Assembly: GCA_965217565.1 (NCBI GenBank)
Contig: CBDCIS010000001.1
Span: forward strand, 62,001 to 126,000
Reading direction: 5' to 3'
Length of the DNA stretch: 64,000 nt
Origin: CBDCIS01 sp965217565
Lineage (GTDB): Bacteria > Chloroflexota > Dehalococcoidia > Lucifugimonadales > CATOSD01
Shown here: positions 44,561-54,207 of the stretch, one piece after another
Numbering within the stretch: position 1 is the stretch's first letter
Layout of the letters: every line of letters begins with the position of its first letter
The notes under the pieces: model-generated
Seen by the model: the letters and a program-made list of their open reading frames with translations, nothing else
Databases searched by the model: none
What the model was told of the DNA's origin: nothing
Program-made: the position numbers and the translations under genes

Positions 44561-45183
44561 TTAGGTTGGTGCTAAGCGTCGGAGCATGAGATGAATCATA
44601 GCTATATGGGTCCACGCCTCGGTTGTATCGGACAGAGCTTCGTAGTCCTTGCTCATCCGACGGCACCTGCTGAGCCACGCGAATGTTCGTTCGACCACCC
44701 ATCTTCGCGGCAGCACTTGAAAACGGTGGCTGTCCCTGGGGCGCTTGACAATCTCGAGTGCCCAGCCTGTCAGGGCCCAGACCCACTCGACCAGCTTTCC
44801 AGCATAGCCAGCATCGGCCCAGACCAACCTCATGCGGGGAAACCTCCCTATCAATTTATCGATGACCAGCTTCGCCCCATCCCTATCCTGGATATTGGCA
44901 GGATGCACCACCACCGCCAGCAGCAACCCCATGGTATCTACAATGATATGTCGCTTTCGACCGTTGACCTTCTTGCCAGCGTCATAGCCACGAGGCCCCC
45001 TTTTTCCGTAGTCTTGACCGACTGGCTGTCTATGATAGCAGCGCTAGGTGTCGGGTTCCTCCCCTCGGCCTGCCGGACCTTGACTCGGAGAGCGTCATTG
45101 GCTCGTTCCCATGTACCATCCTCTCTCCACTCCCGAAAATACCACCATACAGTACCCCAAGGCGGGAGGTCATGCGGCATCCT
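44561..45183 (-). pseudogene. IS5-family transposase, 5'-truncated (left copy)
   Basis: Starts abruptly at RMPHDLPPWGTVWWYF. orfA ends after SQSVKTTEKGG; the frame then changes at GAAAAAGGGGG and orfB continues as GLLLAVVVHPANIQDRDGAK, WADAGYAGKL, RRWVVERTFAWLSRCRRMSK to 44561. The A5G5 slip is the usual programmed -1 frameshift site of this group. About 50 N-terminal residues are missing. Confidence 0.8.
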
Positions 45184-45837
45184 GTATGTGCTTCGGAGCG
45201 GATGCTCTTGGCGGATGGTCCCGCACGATCTGCCTCCCTGGCAAACCCTGTACAAATACTTCCGCAGTTGGAGTATGGATGGAACGTGGGAACGGATCAA
45301 TAAGACGCTACGCCCCTGCGTCCGAGAGGCCGAAGGTAGAGATCCCACTCCCAGCGCAGCGATCATAGATAGCCAGAGTGTGAAGACGACTGAAAAAGGG
45401 GGCCTCGTGGCCATGATGCTGGTAAGAAGGTCAACGGTCGAAAGCGACACGTCATCGTAGATACGATGGGATTGCTGTTGGCGGTGGTGGTGCATCCTGC
45501 CAATATCCAAGACCGAGATGGGGCGAGGCTGGTCATCAACAAGTTGATAGGACGATTCCCACGCCTGCGACTCATCTGGGCTGACGCTGGCTACAGCGGC
45601 CAGTTGGTGGACTGGGTGATGTCCATGTCGGGCTGGGTCTTGGAGATCGTCAAGCGCCCTAGGGACAGCCATCACTTCGAGGTGCTGCCACGCAGGTGGG
45701 TGGTTGAGAGAACGCTGGCGTGGCTGGGACGTTGTCGCTGGTTGAGCAAGGACTACGAGGCCTTGACCGATACGACGGAAGCATGGCTGCACATAGCTGC
45801 GATTCATCTCATACTCCGACGCTTAGTTCCGTCCTGA
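45176..45837 (+). pseudogene. IS5-family transposase, 5'-truncated (right copy)
   Basis: Starts abruptly at GILYVLRSGCSWRMVPHDLP, passes DSQSVKTTEKGG and the same A5G5 frameshift site, and continues in orfB (GLLLAVVVHPANIQDRDGAR ... WVVERTLAWLGRCRWLSK) to 45837. DDE residues in IIDSQS, WADAGYS and VERT are present. About 40 N-terminal residues are missing. Confidence 0.8.
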
Positions 45838-45865
45838 TGTACTTTGAAAACACCCTCTTAGGTTT

Positions 45866-46411
45866 CTGCCCATACGCGCCGATCTCATCAGCGAGAGACC
45901 GGCAGGAGAACACTCCACCGAGTATGTCGCTATGGGACGCTGCGGACCTGGCGACGTATTGGTAGTGGACATATCCGGCGTGCGAAAGGACGTGGCGGCC
46001 GGAGATGTCAAGCTGCTTCAGCTTGCGATGAACAAGGCCGACGGCATCGTGGTGGACGGCGCCATCCGAGACCTCGACGTGATGGTCGACGAGGGCTATG
46101 GACTGGCCGTGTACGCGAAGCACGGCAGCTTCCACGGCAATCCCGAGTACACCCCCGCGGAGGAGAACGTCCAGCTCCAGTGCGGCGGGGCGCTGGTGCG
46201 TCCAGGGGACGTGATGGTCGGGGACAACGACGGTGTGGTGGTGCCCTCCTGGATGGCGGAGGCGGCGCTCGAGTGGGCGATCGAGCATGAGGACGCGGAG
46301 AACTACGTCAAGGAGAAGATAAGGGCCGAAAGCGTTCCCCCGGGCAAGTATTACCCACCGACCGCTGAGACCATCGCGGAGATGCACAGGGTCCGAGGGG
46401 ACAGCGGGTAG
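45866..46411 (+). pseudogene. RraA-family protein, 5'-truncated by the IS
   Basis: The frame is open from the IS border: LPIRADLISERPAGEHSTEY, then GPGDVLVVDISG, and the RraA core VVDGAIRDLDVM with GDNDGVVVPSW. RraA/HMG-CHA aldolase proteins are about 210-230 aa; roughly the first 50 are gone. ATG 45932 would give 159 aa without SD. The missing part is not on the other side of the IS. Confidence 0.75.
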
Positions 46412-46592
46412 AGGCGCGGGACGCTGGCCCTGTAGCAAGCCTCAAACCACATCCCAAGGCCCTCCTTGCAGAATGGGGCCCACCCAAGACTGTGAGCCGC
46501 CCTTAAGCGTCATCTGAAGGCCTTGACTGGATCGAATGCTGATGTGATAGGTCGCAAGCGCCATTGGAGTATAGGAATATTAGTGGTAAGTA

Positions 46593-47111
46593 ATGCAGCA
46601 CAGTATTCGGGCGGCGGCCATTGTTATCGAAGATGACTCGGTGCTTCTCGTGCAACATCAGCACGATAGGGTAGGGGGACGGTCATGGTGGGTGCCTCCA
46701 GGAGGCGGTTTCGAGGGTGGGGAGTCGCTGATGGAGTGCGCGCGGCGGGAGACCCTCGGGGAGACTGGTCTGACGGTAGACCTCAGAAGGATCGTCTACA
46801 TACGGGAGTTCGTCGAGCCAGGCCACCATCACTGCGATGTCTTCTTTCTCGCGGACTCTTACTCGGGCTCACTCAGAACTGACGCCGATCGGGGGACTGG
46901 CATCTTCGACCTCGACCATATGATAAAGGTCGTAATGATAAAGGTCGTAAGGTTCGTGTCGAGAGGCGACATGGGGGGGATGACAGTCTACCCAGTGGAT
47001 GTGAAGACCACGCCCTGGGAGGACCTCGCCGCCGGCTTCCCGCATGTGAGGTACCTGGGAGTAGAGAGGTCGGAGAGCAAGACGTACGTCGATCCCCAGG
47101 ATGGGCCGTAG
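46593..47111 (+). CDS. Nudix hydrolase with altered Nudix box
   Basis: 172 aa. N-terminal RAAAIVIEDDSVLLVQHQ and SWWVPPGGGFEGGES are typical. The Nudix box should read GxxxxxExxxxxxxREuxEExGu; here it ends RRETLGETGL, with Gly in place of the first Glu of the EE pair, a metal ligand. A perfect 15-bp tandem duplication (ATGATAAAGGTCGTA twice, from about 46919) inserts MIKVV a second time. Both changes suggest weakened or lost activity. Confidence 0.75.
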   Translation: MQHSIRAAAIVIEDDSVLLVQHQHDRVGGRSWWVPPGGGFEGGESLMECARRETLGETGLTVDLRRIVYIREFVEPGHHHCDVFFLADSYSGSLRTDADRGTGIFDLDHMIKVVMIKVVRFVSRGDMGGMTVYPVDVKTTPWEDLAAGFPHVRYLGVERSESKTYVDPQDGP

Positions 47112-47368
47112 CGCTGAAAGGCCATACTCCCTTTAGGACCTGCGCCTGAGGCGGAGGCTGCGGTGAGGCCAGCATTGCCGATGCACGCGCCGTCCCTTAA
47201 CCTGACTCCCCGACCCAATGTGAGACCGCTCCGGGGTGCATCTTCGATCAGCATAGTCGTGACCTGGGTTGGGTGAAGGCATATGTACTCCGGGCCACAA
47301 TGCGGTTAGAATGTGGAACAACATCCCGAGCCTGAAAATACGTCCCGACATGCGCCGAGGAGGGCTTC
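47112..47368. other. Intergenic region
   Basis: No gene or known repeat seen; presumably contains the promoter of the DUF1501 operon. Confidence 0.5.
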
Positions 47369-48502
47369 ATGGTCTCCGAAAAGTCAAACAGGTCGCTGGT
47401 GGTCGTCGAGCTCACCGGCGGCAACGACTGCCTGAACACGGTCGTTCCGTACGACGACGAGCTCTACTACGACAACCGCCCCATCGTCCACCACAAACAG
47501 GACGGGGTACTGAAGCTCGACGACCGGCTGGGGCTGAGCCCACAGATGGGCCCCATCAAGAGGTTGTGGGACGATGGCAATGTCGCCGTTGTAAACGGCA
47601 TTGGCTACCCGGAACCCAACCGCTCCCACTTCAGGGCCATGGACATCTGGCACACCGCCGAACCCACTAAGGTGATCGGGGAGGGTTGGCTCGGACGCGC
47701 GATCAGAGACCTCGACCCAAGATGTGAGAACGTACTCACAGGCCTAAACCTCGGCCGAGGGCTGCCCAGGGCGCTGTCGTGCGTGGGGGTGCCGGTGGCG
47801 TCCGTAGGAAACCTCGACACCTACGGGCTGTTCCCCGACATTCAGGACGAGCAGGCGCGGTTCGACACCCTCAACACCTTTTCACAGATGTACGGCGGGG
47901 CCGAGGGAAGGGACGTCGTGTCCGTGTTCATCGGACAGACCGGCGAGGCCGCCCTCAAGGGAGCGGACATCCTCAGGTCTGCACCTGAGAGCTATGTTTC
48001 GGAAGTGGAGTATGAGGCGAATCCGTTCGCTCAGAGGCTTCGCGACGCGGCCCAGGTGATCTGCGCCGACCTCGGGACCCGCATCTACTACGCCCAGCAC
48101 GGCAGCTTCGATACCCATGGGGGCGAGCTTCCCGTTCACAACAAGCTATGGCACGAGGTCTCCACCGCGATTGGCGACTTCATGGACGACCTCAAGGACC
48201 ATGGCCGAGACCGAGACACGTTGGTACTGGTCTTCTCGGAGTTCGGGCGCCGAATCAAGGACAACGGTTCCGGCACCGACCACGGCTCCGGCGGCGTCGC
48301 CTTTTGCATCGGCGGCTCCGTGGAGGGCGGCCTGTACGGGGAGTACCCCTCACTCAAGTCGGCCGACCAGCTCCAGGGCGACCTGTACTTCAACAACGAC
48401 TTCCGCTCCACTTACTCGACTATACTGGAGAGGTGGCTTGGGCTGGACCCGGTACCGATTGTCAACGGCACCTTCGAACAGTTCGACTTAATTGGGCGGT
48501 GA
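47369..48502 (+). CDS. DUF1501 family protein
   Basis: 377 aa, sulfatase/alkaline-phosphatase-like fold of unknown activity. Conserved blocks: VVVELTGGNDCLNTVVPYDD, LGLSPQMGPI, VVNGIGYPEPNRSHFRAMDI, QHGSFDTHGGE, LVFSEFGRRIKDNGSGTDHG. Unlike many members it has no signal peptide or Tat motif at the N-terminus (MVSEKSNRSLVVVEL). The DUF1800 gene follows within 5 bp, the usual pairing of these families. Confidence 0.9.
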   Translation: MVSEKSNRSLVVVELTGGNDCLNTVVPYDDELYYDNRPIVHHKQDGVLKLDDRLGLSPQMGPIKRLWDDGNVAVVNGIGYPEPNRSHFRAMDIWHTAEPTKVIGEGWLGRAIRDLDPRCENVLTGLNLGRGLPRALSCVGVPVASVGNLDTYGLFPDIQDEQARFDTLNTFSQMYGGAEGRDVVSVFIGQTGEAALKGADILRSAPESYVSEVEYEANPFAQRLRDAAQVICADLGTRIYYAQHGSFDTHGGELPVHNKLWHEVSTAIGDFMDDLKDHGRDRDTLVLVFSEFGRRIKDNGSGTDHGSGGVAFCIGGSVEGGLYGEYPSLKSADQLQGDLYFNNDFRSTYSTILERWLGLDPVPIVNGTFEQFDLIGR

Positions 48503-48506
48503 AGAG

Positions 48507-49946
48507 ATGGCCAGCAGGCAAGAGATAGAGGGAATGGCGCATCTGATGCGCCGCGCAGGGTTCGGCGCCTCCAGGGATGAGATCGAGGAGCGTCTGGCCA
48601 GGGGTTACGAGGAGACGGTGGAAGAGCTGCTCAACCCTGAGGACACACAGCGCCTCGACGACGACGTAATCCGAAGGTACCACGTCGACATTCACGAGTC
48701 CCGCATTCCCGACCCACCAGCCACGGAGTGGCTATACCGGATGGTCACCACCAGCAGTCCTCTCGAGGAGAAGATCGCCCTCTTCTGGCATGGCATCTTC
48801 GCCTCGAGCTTCAGCAAGACACAGCAGGCCCGGTCGCTGGCGGTCCAGATCGACATGTTCCGGCGATTCGGCCTGGGCAGGTTCGACACCCTTCTACTGG
48901 AGATATCCAGAGACCCGATAATGATCATGTGGCTGGACAACCAGGACAATCACAATGGGGCCATCAACGAGAACTTCGGCCGCGAGCTGCTCGAGCTGTT
49001 CTCCATGGGAATCGGAAACTACACAGAGGACGATATCAAACAGTGCGCCCGGGCATTCACGGGCTGGACTGTGGGCAACGCGGAGTACATGGCCGCGAGG
49101 GCCATGAAGGCCTCGATCTGGCCGTTCGGCGCAATCGCCTGGCACTTCGACTACCGGGACTACGACCACGACCACGGGGAAAAGGAGTTCCTGGGAGAGA
49201 GTGGGCCATTCAACGGAGAGGACGTAATCGCGATAATCGCTCGCCAGCCCGCGACCGCCAGTTTCATCGCTAGGCACATCTACGACTTCTTTGTGGCGGA
49301 CGAGGCCCCGGTCCCACAGTGGCCCTACACTCCACCACTGGACCCAGACGCCATCGAGACGTTGGCGGGCGTATACGTGGACAGCGGTCGCGACATACGC
49401 TCCATGCTGCGAGTCCTGTTCAACTCCGATTTCTTCAAGGAGGCCCAGTTCGCCCGCGTGAAGTGCCCCGCCGAGTTCGTAGCGGGCATAATGCGGCTCG
49501 GAGGCGGCGTTACCGAGCCGACGCTGGATATGAAGGAGGCCAACGCGGTGGTTGGGTACATGGGGCAGAGCCTGTTGGCCCCGCCGTCAGTGGAGGGCTG
49601 GCATGAGGGCACGGAGTGGATCAACAGCGGAGCGCTAGTGGAGAGGGTGAACTTCGCGGCAAAGCAGTTCAACGACGTCGAAAAGCCCGGCGTACAGCAG
49701 ATCATCGACCGGTTGGCCAACGAGATTGGAAGCACCTTCATTCCCGAGGAGCTGGTTGATAGCTGCCTGGACCTTATGGGCCCGCTGACAAAGGTGGAGG
49801 AGTCGACCCGCAACGCGCTGGTTTGTCATGTCAGCAAGAAGGGCGATGTATCCCTCCGACCTCGGACGGCAGGGGGAGAGTCCGACAGCCGCGTCGCAGA
49901 GCTGTTGGGCCTCATCGCGGCGACAAAGGAGTTCCATCGGGCGTAG
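48507..49946 (+). CDS. DUF1800 family protein
   Basis: 479 aa from ATG 48507 (MASRQEIEGMAHLMRRAGFG). Family marks: HLMRRAGFGAS, KIALFWHGIFASS, DNHNGAINENFGRELLELFS with GIGNYTEDDIKQCARAFTGW, and GWHEGTEWINS. DUF1800 proteins occur with DUF1501 partners, often in secreted or surface complexes; the role is not established. The tight spacing shows one operon with the upstream gene. Confidence 0.9.
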   Translation: MASRQEIEGMAHLMRRAGFGASRDEIEERLARGYEETVEELLNPEDTQRLDDDVIRRYHVDIHESRIPDPPATEWLYRMVTTSSPLEEKIALFWHGIFASSFSKTQQARSLAVQIDMFRRFGLGRFDTLLLEISRDPIMIMWLDNQDNHNGAINENFGRELLELFSMGIGNYTEDDIKQCARAFTGWTVGNAEYMAARAMKASIWPFGAIAWHFDYRDYDHDHGEKEFLGESGPFNGEDVIAIIARQPATASFIARHIYDFFVADEAPVPQWPYTPPLDPDAIETLAGVYVDSGRDIRSMLRVLFNSDFFKEAQFARVKCPAEFVAGIMRLGGGVTEPTLDMKEANAVVGYMGQSLLAPPSVEGWHEGTEWINSGALVERVNFAAKQFNDVEKPGVQQIIDRLANEIGSTFIPEELVDSCLDLMGPLTKVEESTRNALVCHVSKKGDVSLRPRTAGGESDSRVAELLGLIAATKEFHRA

Positions 49947-49998
49947 CCTCACGGCGCGAAGCAGCGGGCCACGGCACCCATCCGGCAAGGAGCGACCA

Positions 49999-51021
49999 CT
50001 GAGCGGCGTCAATCGAGCAAATGCCCCTGGTCTGAACTATCTCAAGACCATCGGCGTAATGAACAACAACCCGACCGGCAGAGGCTTCGGGCACCCTGTG
50101 GACCTCGCCATCGGCCAGGGCGGCCGCATCTACGTGCTAAATCGGCACGCAGCGCTCGCTCGAGTCGGTATGTGCACTCTCGACGAGGAGTACCTGGGTG
50201 AGTTTGGCTCCTACGGCCACGAAGACGGGCAGTTCTGGCTGCCGACGGCTATCGCTGTCGACAACCGGGAGAACGTCTATGTCGCCGACGAGTACCATCA
50301 AAGCGTCACCGTGTTTGACAGGTCCGGAGCGTTCAAGAACAAGTGGGGAGAGCACGGCAGCGGCGACGGACAACTGGACGGTCCCTCCGGTCTGGCCATC
50401 GACGCCGACGACAACGTGTACGTCGTGGACCAGAAGAACTGTCGCGTGCACAAGTTCACCGCCGACGGTCGGCACCTGCTGCAGTGGGGGCAAAGGGGTG
50501 AAGAGGAGGGACAGTTCAACCTCCCCTGGGGCATAACTCTAGATACGCAGGGCAACGTATACGTCGCTGACTGGCGCAATGACCGTATCCAGAAGTTCAC
50601 AGCCGACGGCCGCTTTCTGGACGCTTTTGGAGAGCCGGGAGAGTGCGAGGGCCAGTTCCACAGGCCCGCCAAGCCGGCGGTGGACGCCGAAGGGTACATC
50701 TACGTCGCCGATTGGGGTAACGAGCGCGTGCAGTTGCTGGCGCCGGACGGCGCATTCCTGCAGAGTCTCCGGGGCGAGGCCACGGTCTCGAAGTGGGCGC
50801 AGGAGTTCCTCGACGTCAACCCGGACGAGAGCACCACGAGAGACCAGTCCAACCTGGTGCCCGACCTACCCTCCCACTTCAACACGCCCTACTTGGTATC
50901 GACGCAGACGGAGCCGTACTTCTGGGGTCCGGCCTCCGTTACGCTCGACGTTGATGGCAGGCTCTATGTCACGGAGTCCTCCAGGCACCGGGTCCAGGTG
51001 TACCAGAGGGTCAGAGGCTGA
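49999..51021 (+). CDS. NHL-repeat protein, possible CUG start
   Basis: About 340 aa forming an NHL beta-propeller: successive YVADEYHQSVTVF, YVVDQKNCRVHKF, YVADWRNDRIQKF, YVADWGNERVQLL, YVTESSRHRVQVY. No signal peptide. The conserved N-terminal NYLKTIGVMNNNPTGRGF begins before the first ATG (50059). An AAGGAG at 49987-49992 is exactly 6 nt from CTG 49999, which I take as the likely start; ATG 50059 is the fallback. It is 52 bp after the DUF1800 gene and probably in the same operon. Confidence 0.8.
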   Translation: MSGVNRANAPGLNYLKTIGVMNNNPTGRGFGHPVDLAIGQGGRIYVLNRHAALARVGMCTLDEEYLGEFGSYGHEDGQFWLPTAIAVDNRENVYVADEYHQSVTVFDRSGAFKNKWGEHGSGDGQLDGPSGLAIDADDNVYVVDQKNCRVHKFTADGRHLLQWGQRGEEEGQFNLPWGITLDTQGNVYVADWRNDRIQKFTADGRFLDAFGEPGECEGQFHRPAKPAVDAEGYIYVADWGNERVQLLAPDGAFLQSLRGEATVSKWAQEFLDVNPDESTTRDQSNLVPDLPSHFNTPYLVSTQTEPYFWGPASVTLDVDGRLYVTESSRHRVQVYQRVRG

Positions 51022-51041
51022 CCGTTGGGCCACGCGGCGGA

Positions 51042-51932
51042 CTAGCGTAGCCTGATCTCCACACCCGCCGCGACCTCCTGCAGCCGGTAAATGACGTGGG
51101 TGTCCAGGTCTCCCCAGCCGCGGTTACCGCACTGGATGGCGACCTGCTCCACAATGTTCGCAACCGGCATTGGAACGCTCAGCTCCCGGGCCAGCTCGTT
51201 CGCGAGTCCTATATCTTTTCTAGCCAGGGCCTGCCTGAAGGAGGGAGGCTCGAACTCCCCCCGGAACACGGTCCTCTCCAGGCCCTCTCTCTGAGTGCCC
51301 AGAATCATTCTGCTGCCAGCCTCCATGAGGGCCTCCAGGTCGAGCCCGGCCTTCAAACCCAGAGTTAGCCCCTCTGCAACCACCTGCCTCACGGCCAGGG
51401 TGATCATGTTGTTGACCAGCTTGCAGACGCTTCCCATGCCCAGCTCGCCCTGGTAGACGACCTTGTCTGCAAAGGCCTCGAACACCGGAAGAAGGCGCTC
51501 GAACACCTCCCTGTCTCCGCTGGGCATGACGATCACCTCCCTGTCCTCAGCGGCGGCTGGACCTGTCAGTACCGGGGCGTCGAGCACGTGGGCGCCCTTC
51601 CCTTCGAAGACGCCCGCGATCTCGCGTATGAGGGAAGGCCGACTGGTGGAGAGGTCCACGTAAACGTCCCCCTCACCAATGCCGCTGACGATCCCCTCGG
51701 GGCCGAGGGCGACCTGCTCCACCTCGGGAGGTCCCGGCACCGAGCTGAGAATCACTTCGCTGGCGGCCGCGACCTCTCCAGGGGAAGCCGCAAACCGAGC
51801 GCCACCCTCGAGAAGAGGCCTCGTCGCGCCCTCCGCCACGTCGAACACGACTATGGGGAAGCCAGCCCTCTGGATGTTTCGCGCCATTGGCGTTCCCAGG
51901 TTACCAAGCCCTATGAACCCTATCGTCTGCAT
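51042..51932 (-). CDS. NAD(P)-dependent 3-hydroxyacid dehydrogenase (HIBADH family)
   Basis: 296-aa beta-hydroxyacid dehydrogenase. Rossmann start TIGFIGLGNLGTPMARNI, substrate loop VLDAPVLTGPAAAED (the family usually has DAPVSGG), catalytic Lys in GSVCKLVNNM. Candidate substrates include 3-hydroxyisobutyrate, tartronate semialdehyde and sulfolactaldehyde-type acids. It converges on the NHL gene. Confidence 0.88.
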   Translation of the reverse strand: MQTIGFIGLGNLGTPMARNIQRAGFPIVVFDVAEGATRPLLEGGARFAASPGEVAAASEVILSSVPGPPEVEQVALGPEGIVSGIGEGDVYVDLSTSRPSLIREIAGVFEGKGAHVLDAPVLTGPAAAEDREVIVMPSGDREVFERLLPVFEAFADKVVYQGELGMGSVCKLVNNMITLAVRQVVAEGLTLGLKAGLDLEALMEAGSRMILGTQREGLERTVFRGEFEPPSFRQALARKDIGLANELARELSVPMPVANIVEQVAIQCGNRGWGDLDTHVIYRLQEVAAGVEIRLR

Positions 51933-52006
51933 GCTGGCCTCCTACCGTCTCGTAAAGCGACTCCGCAATCGATTGTACTGGTTCTCGTCATGCGGCCGGG
52001 GACTTA

Positions 52007-52930
52007 GAGCCTATCCGACAACTCCGGCAGCGCGATATGTTATCCAGGCACAGGCAAAGTGGAGCATAGCAAGATAGTTGTCCAAACGCTTCTCCCAACG
52101 GATGAGCAGGCGTCTGAACCGATTCAGCCAGCTATGGCTGCGCTCGACCACCCAACGGCGGGCGCGGTAACCGGGGAGGGTCTGTTGTTCCTCCCGCTCT
52201 TGGCCTCGGCTGCGGATGTGGGCTGTGTATCCGTACCGTGCCGCCAGCTGCTCAACCTCAGCAAAGTCATAGCCCTTGTCCAGACACAGATGCTGAGGTT
52301 GTCCGGGTCGGGGAACCGGACGTTCCGCCACCATAGATTCGAATGTCGGCTCAACCATCTTCATGTCGTGGCGGTTGGCTCCATCCACACACCCCTATGG
52401 GAATACCGTTCCCCTCTGTCAACAGGCTGCGTTTGGTACCCTTCTTACCCCGGTCTGTAGGGTTCGGGCCAGTGCCCTCACCCCCCGAGCGGAGCCTTTG
52501 TCATGGCTCCATCCATTGCCTGCCACTGCCAATCTATTCCATGCAGTTGGTCGTATTCAGACAACCCTCGCTCCCACAACTCCTCGAAGACTCCGGCGAC
52601 TCGCCAACGCTGGAATCGGTCATGCACAGTGCTCGGAGCACCGAACGTGCGAGGCAACGCTTTCCACTGGCAGCCGGTCCGCAGCACGTAGAAGATTCCA
52701 TCCATACACTCTCGAGCAGGTTTCCATGGCCTCCCGCCCTTCGGACTCGTCTCCTCTGCAGGCAATATCGGCTCAATCCTCTCCCACAGAGCATCGGGAA
52801 TCCGCCAATCAGCGCCTACGCCTCCATGATCGATCTTCGACATGTCTTTCCTCCACTCAAGTAGAATGGAGAAAGTTTATCCAAAGTCTCTGATATCCAG
52901 CAAGGACAATTAAGGTTATCGGATAGGCTC
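52007..52930 (-). mobile_element. IS5-family insertion sequence, 924 bp
   Basis: Terminal inverted repeats GAGCCTATCCGA (52007-52018) and TCGGATAGGCTC (52919-52930), flanked on both sides by TTA (52004-52006 and 52931-52933), a probable 3-bp target duplication. Complete and apparently recent. Confidence 0.88.
52011..52843 (-). CDS. IS5-family transposase read through a frameshift
   Basis: orfA (52843 to 52478) starts MSKIDHGGVGADWRIPDALW and ends at GAMTKAPLGG. At the G6 run (about 52480-52490) the frame changes, and orfB continues GTGPNPTDRGKKGTKRSLLT, VDGANRHDMKMVEP, HLCLDKGYD, RRWVVERSHSWLNRFRRLL to 52011. DDE residues are in MDGA, LDKGYD and VERSHSW. A change of frame at this poly-G is a known way of making such transposases, so the gene may be functional. 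Confidence 0.85.
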
Positions 52931-53242
52931 TTAACCAGGGCACTGTCCCTTACGGTCCAGGTCACATGCCATGGCGGTGCGCAGCCTCGGTCCTTGAGCG
53001 GGGCGCCCATCACGCTCCAGCGATGAAACGGTGCGCTCCACGGCCCCCGCGTGACCCTATATGTCGAAATTCATTCTCTTGCCCGCCTTTCCAACGCACC
53101 AGTCGATACACTGGCGCGTAGATTCATGTGAGGACGGCCGCGATAGCGCCCACGCACTCGACGACTGGGCTGGCCCAGTTCGGCAAACAGTCCCGCAGCA
53201 GGGTCGATGCCCACACTGTGCGAGGTGGCTCTGAGTAGCAAC
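52931..53242. other. Intergenic region
   Basis: No gene recognised. Short frames here have no domain and are antisense or overlapping with the next gene. Confidence 0.5.
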
Positions 53243-53890
53243 TCACCCGGCATGCCTCCGACGCCGGCCAAGTAGTAACACAATGGCGGCCGCGCAGAAT
53301 AGCAACAGAGCCCCCAAAGTGATGCTCCAAAGAGTACTTTGTCTCCATACGCCCGTGCCCTGTTCCGATGTTGGCGCAAACCCGTGGTCGCCAAGGGTCT
53401 TCTGCATCAGACTTCCCATCAGGTCCGACGCCTGGTACCACTCGCCGGAGGGGTTCCGCGAGTAGTCGTCGCCGGTGCCGATTCTGCCTATGTTGCGACT
53501 ACACTCAGGATCACCCTGACCCGGAACATAGACGTAGCCCGGGCCACCAGACGGGTCGGTGGAGAAGCGCAGCGAGTATACGAAGCCGAGATCTTCGAGG
53601 AAAAAGGACACCTGGTACGTCTCCCCTACCCGTGGCACCTCCGCAATAGGGCCACGGCTCCATTCGATGAGGCCCACGGGCCAGGGTTCCAGTGGCGCCA
53701 GGGATTCCTCGTCGATAATCTCGATCGGTGCCGTCATCACTCGGCCCGAGACCGTAATCTTTTCAATCGATCCCTTGGCGAGCAACGGTACGGGGCGAAC
53801 GGAGAGAGTCACAACGAGTGCCACCAAAGCGACGAAAACGGCGACGACGCCAATCGCCCGAATTTGGCCCTCGCTCCTCGAGGCTGTCAT
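53243..53890 (-). CDS. Hypothetical membrane protein
   Basis: 215 aa from ATG 53890. One membrane segment near the N-terminus (about 12-34, IGVVAVFVALVALVVTLSV), an outside domain of about 150 residues (VSGRVMTAPIEIIDEESL, GETYQVSFFLEDLGFVYSLR), and a second segment at the C-terminus (about 190-211, LWSITLGALLLFCAAAIVLL) followed by RRRRHAG. No family recognised. Composition and TM layout look like a real cell-surface protein. Confidence 0.6.
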   Translation of the reverse strand: MTASRSEGQIRAIGVVAVFVALVALVVTLSVRPVPLLAKGSIEKITVSGRVMTAPIEIIDEESLAPLEPWPVGLIEWSRGPIAEVPRVGETYQVSFFLEDLGFVYSLRFSTDPSGGPGYVYVPGQGDPECSRNIGRIGTGDDYSRNPSGEWYQASDLMGSLMQKTLGDHGFAPTSEQGTGVWRQSTLWSITLGALLLFCAAAIVLLLGRRRRHAG

Positions 53891-54207
53891 CTCATTACGA
53901 CCCGTACGAGGGAATCGATTGGAGGAAACTGACCCACTCGATTCAAGCCCCCACCACTCGTGCTCCAACTGACCCTACACAAATGACGACTCCGAGCCGT
54001 ACCGCGGTGCGGTACCCACACATAGATGCCGTAGTTTCTACAGAGTACATTATGATGGCATGGGGGGATATGCCTTGGTGCCGACTCTGTTGGGCGGTTC
54101 GACCGCATGGCCCGGTGGCACCCGCCGACGGGTCGTATGAGTGACCCCTTGAGTCGGCTTAGGTGATTCTGAGAGCTTAGACGCACATTTCGGCACTCGC
54201 GCACTTA
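53891..54207. other. Intergenic region
   Basis: No gene recognised up to the left end of the next insertion sequence. Confidence 0.5.

Larger units (their letters stand above)
44539..45857. mobile_element. Two IS5-family elements fused head to head
   Basis: Outer ends GAGGGTGTGTG (44539) and ACACCCTC (ending 45857) are inverted and flanked by CTAG and TTAG, fitting the YTAR target of IS5-type elements. Inside are two non-identical transposase genes pointing outward, each lacking its 5' part, joined at 45176-45183. Confidence 0.75.
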
